A stretch of DNA of 6,141 nt, taken from Actinomycetota bacterium. Lineage in GTDB: Bacteria; Actinomycetota; Actinomycetes; Streptosporangiales; Streptosporangiaceae. The DNA is taken from positions 1 to 6,141 of the forward strand of contig PLIQ01000609.1 in assembly GCA_003140115.1 (NCBI GenBank), written 5' to 3'. This document shows, piece after piece, positions 5,174 through 6,141 of the stretch; the stretch's first letter is position 1; the number at the start of each line of letters is the position of its first letter. The notes under the pieces were generated by a model. It was given only the letters and a program-made list of their open reading frames with translations, made no database searches and was not told the DNA's origin. The translations under genes were made by a program, and so were the position numbers.

Positions 5174-5755
5174 ATGACAGCGAACGGCAATCTCGTGGGC
5201 CTGGCCCGGGTGTCGACCGGCGGCCAGGACGCGCAGCTGCAGCGCGACGCGCTCACCGCGGCCGGGTGCGTCCGGATCTTCGAGGAGACGGTCTCTGCCC
5301 GCAAGGCAGACCGCCCTGGGCTGGCGGCCGCGCTCGATTACCTGCGGCCCGGCGACACGCTGGCCGTGTGGAAGCTCGACCGGCTCGGCAGGTCCGTCAA
5401 GGACGTCCTGATCATCGCGGACGACCTTCACGGGCGCGGGATCGGCGTCCGGATCCTCACGGGCAAGCTGGCCGGGACCTACACCCCGTCCGGTGAGGGC
5501 AAGTTCTTCTTCACGATGATGGCCGCGTTCGCCGAGCTCGAGCGCGACATCATCCACGAGCGGACCATGGCCGGGCTCGCGGCCGCCCGGGCGCAAGGCC
5601 GCCGCGGTGGCCGGCCGACCGTCATGGACGGTGACAGGCTCGCCGCCGCGGCGGCCCGCCGCGCCAGCGGCGAGAGCCCTACCCAGATCGCTAAGGCGCT
5701 CGGCGTCAGCCGAGCGTCGGTCTACCGGCACCTGCCCCCGGCCCCTAGCCTCTGA
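5174..5755 (+). CDS. Serine recombinase of the resolvase/invertase family
   Basis: A site-specific recombinase of 193 residues, the usual size for small resolvases and invertases. The catalytic region reads LARVSTGGQ with nucleophile Ser14 and Arg12. WKLDRLGRS carries the conserved Asp69, Arg70 and Arg73. KFFFTMMAAFAELERDIIHERT is the family's E-helix dimer/DNA-arm segment, followed by the basic arm RAQGRRGGRPT. Residues about 152-187 form the C-terminal HTH (SPTQIAKALGVSRASVYRHL). The protein would cut and rejoin DNA through a 5'-phosphoserine link, most likely to resolve plasmid multimers; inversion or transposon cointegrate resolution are alternatives, and no transposase is in view. The ATG at 5174 follows GGTGGGG closely, an unremarkable ribosome site. 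The upstream spacer has inverted repeats suitable as subsites, and a hairpin terminator lies about 135 bases after the stop. Confidence 0.92.
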   Translation: MTANGNLVGLARVSTGGQDAQLQRDALTAAGCVRIFEETVSARKADRPGLAAALDYLRPGDTLAVWKLDRLGRSVKDVLIIADDLHGRGIGVRILTGKLAGTYTPSGEGKFFFTMMAAFAELERDIIHERTMAGLAAARAQGRRGGRPTVMDGDRLAAAAARRASGESPTQIAKALGVSRASVYRHLPPAPSL

Positions 5756-5889
5756 GCCGCCCGGCCCTGGCGTCCGCTGCCTCGGCTGCGGCGCGCTGCC
5801 AGACGAACAGCACCGCGAGGAATGCACCGAGAACCGCGATGTCCGTAACGGCGGCCAAGCTCGAGCTACCGGATCCGCGTGAACGACCC

Positions 5890-5906
5890 CCCGCCCTGGC
5901 GGGTTT
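5890..5906 (+). terminator. Rho-independent-like terminator after the resolvase
   Basis: CCCGCC (5890-5895) and GGCGGG (5898-5903) pair around a very short loop (in practice a 5-bp stem with a CCTG tetraloop), followed by TTT. The U-tract is short, as is common in actinomycetes. It would end the resolvase transcript. Confidence 0.5.
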
Positions 5907-5936
5907 CGTCACCGCCCGGGCGCGGCCGCAGCCGGA

Positions 5937-5980
5937 CGCGTTACGGAACGGGTGCCCGCGGGCCGGTGTTCCGTCACGCG
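5937..5980. repeat. 44-bp hyphenated dyad
   Basis: The outer arms CGCGTTACGGAAC (5937-5949) and GTTCCGTCACGCG (5968-5980) pair at 12 of 13 positions. The inner GCCCGCGGGC (5954-5963) is a perfect palindrome with exactly the same centre (5958.5); four unpaired bases separate inner and outer parts on each side. It may be an operator for a gene starting near 6031, or a recombination or replication site. Confidence 0.6.
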
Positions 5981-6030
5981 CCGGGGCGCCTCGATCGAGG
6001 CCTCGGCCGCGTTACGAAAGCGGCCCGGCC

Positions 6031-6141
6031 ATGACCGGCGTCGACACCCGCTGCGCGGGCCCGGCGTGCGCGCGGCCGGTGACCCGGGCCGGGACGAGCC
6101 GCCCGGGCCGGTCCGCCTCGCGCGGTGGACTGGCCCGGACG
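6031..6141 (+). CDS. Possible start of a Cys-containing protein (3' partial)
   Basis: An ATG at 6031 opens a frame that reads MTGVDTRCAGPACARPVTRAG and stays open to the right edge (37 codons). C-x4-C followed by RPV resembles the first zinc pair of small actinobacterial zinc-finger/HTH proteins, but the expected second pair is not seen; the frame continues SASRGGLART. No strong ribosome site precedes it. If the ends join, the HTH at 1-113 is in a different frame, so a frameshift would be needed to make one protein of the two. Confidence 0.25.
   Translation, partial: MTGVDTRCAGPACARPVTRAGTSRPGRSASRGGLART

Larger units (their letters stand above)
5756..6030. other. Non-coding region rich in palindromes after the resolvase
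   Basis: I see no convincing gene in these 275 bases. It contains a terminator hairpin (5890-5906), a 44-bp dyad (5937-5980), a perfect 14-bp palindrome GCCTCGATCGAGGC (5988-6001) overlapped by CGAGGCCTCG (5996-6005), and three copies of CGTTACG counting both strands. It looks like a regulatory or recombination/replication region. A short Cys-containing frame at 5778-5882 lacks a start. Confidence 0.4.

Noticed and set aside
4622..5827. 401-codon minus-strand open frame
   Set aside because: Antisense to the HNH domain and resolvase, both of which have clear catalytic motifs, and it spans their intergenic spacer.
5988..6001. Perfect 14-bp palindrome GCCTCGATCGAGGC as a separate operator
   Set aside because: At this base composition about one such palindrome is expected in a window of this size, so alone it is not significant.

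Overview
This is a GC-rich (roughly 70%) stretch with GC-biased third codon positions, ATGA start/stop overlaps and protein families that point to an actinomycete (Actinomycetota). I cannot name the genus. The gene set is that of a small plasmid or plasmid-derived integrated element: partition genes, a replication initiator, a zinc-ribbon HNH nuclease and a serine resolvase, plus one metabolic/accessory pair. No rRNA, tRNA, CRISPR array or IS element is visible.

Layout, left to right. Positions 1-113 hold the end of a helix-turn-helix protein, followed immediately by a small Cys/His-rich protein (114-344). A 15-bp direct repeat array (352-381) then lies in front of a ParA ATPase gene (408-1091). 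ParA overlaps by ATGA a ribbon-helix-helix ParB-like gene (1088-1528), which carries four more degenerate copies of the same 15-bp repeat inside its coding sequence. On the minus strand, ending one base after the parB stop, is a Nudix hydrolase (2147-1530). It is translationally coupled to an upstream PLD-like/DUF5919-like gene (2812-2144) whose N-terminus looks truncated or unrecognisable. A 221-bp divergent spacer leads to a winged-helix Rep-like initiator (3034-4071). Three bases after that comes a protein with eight tandem Cys4 knuckles and an HNH nuclease domain (4075-5022). A 151-bp spacer with nested inverted repeats precedes a serine recombinase (5174-5755). The last about 385 bases hold a hairpin terminator, a 44-bp dyad, other palindromes and possibly the start of one more gene running off the end.

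How the parts may work together (inference). ParA, the RHH protein and the 15-bp repeats look like a complete type Ib-like segregation cassette, with the repeats acting as operator and/or centromere. The Rep-like protein would start replication, possibly from a lower-GC patch inside its own gene. The resolvase would resolve multimers. The HNH protein is co-transcribed with Rep and is the least ordinary protein here. The two ends of the window read through in frame into each other when joined, so the window may be a complete circular molecule of 6141 bp. That reading rests on protein plausibility only.
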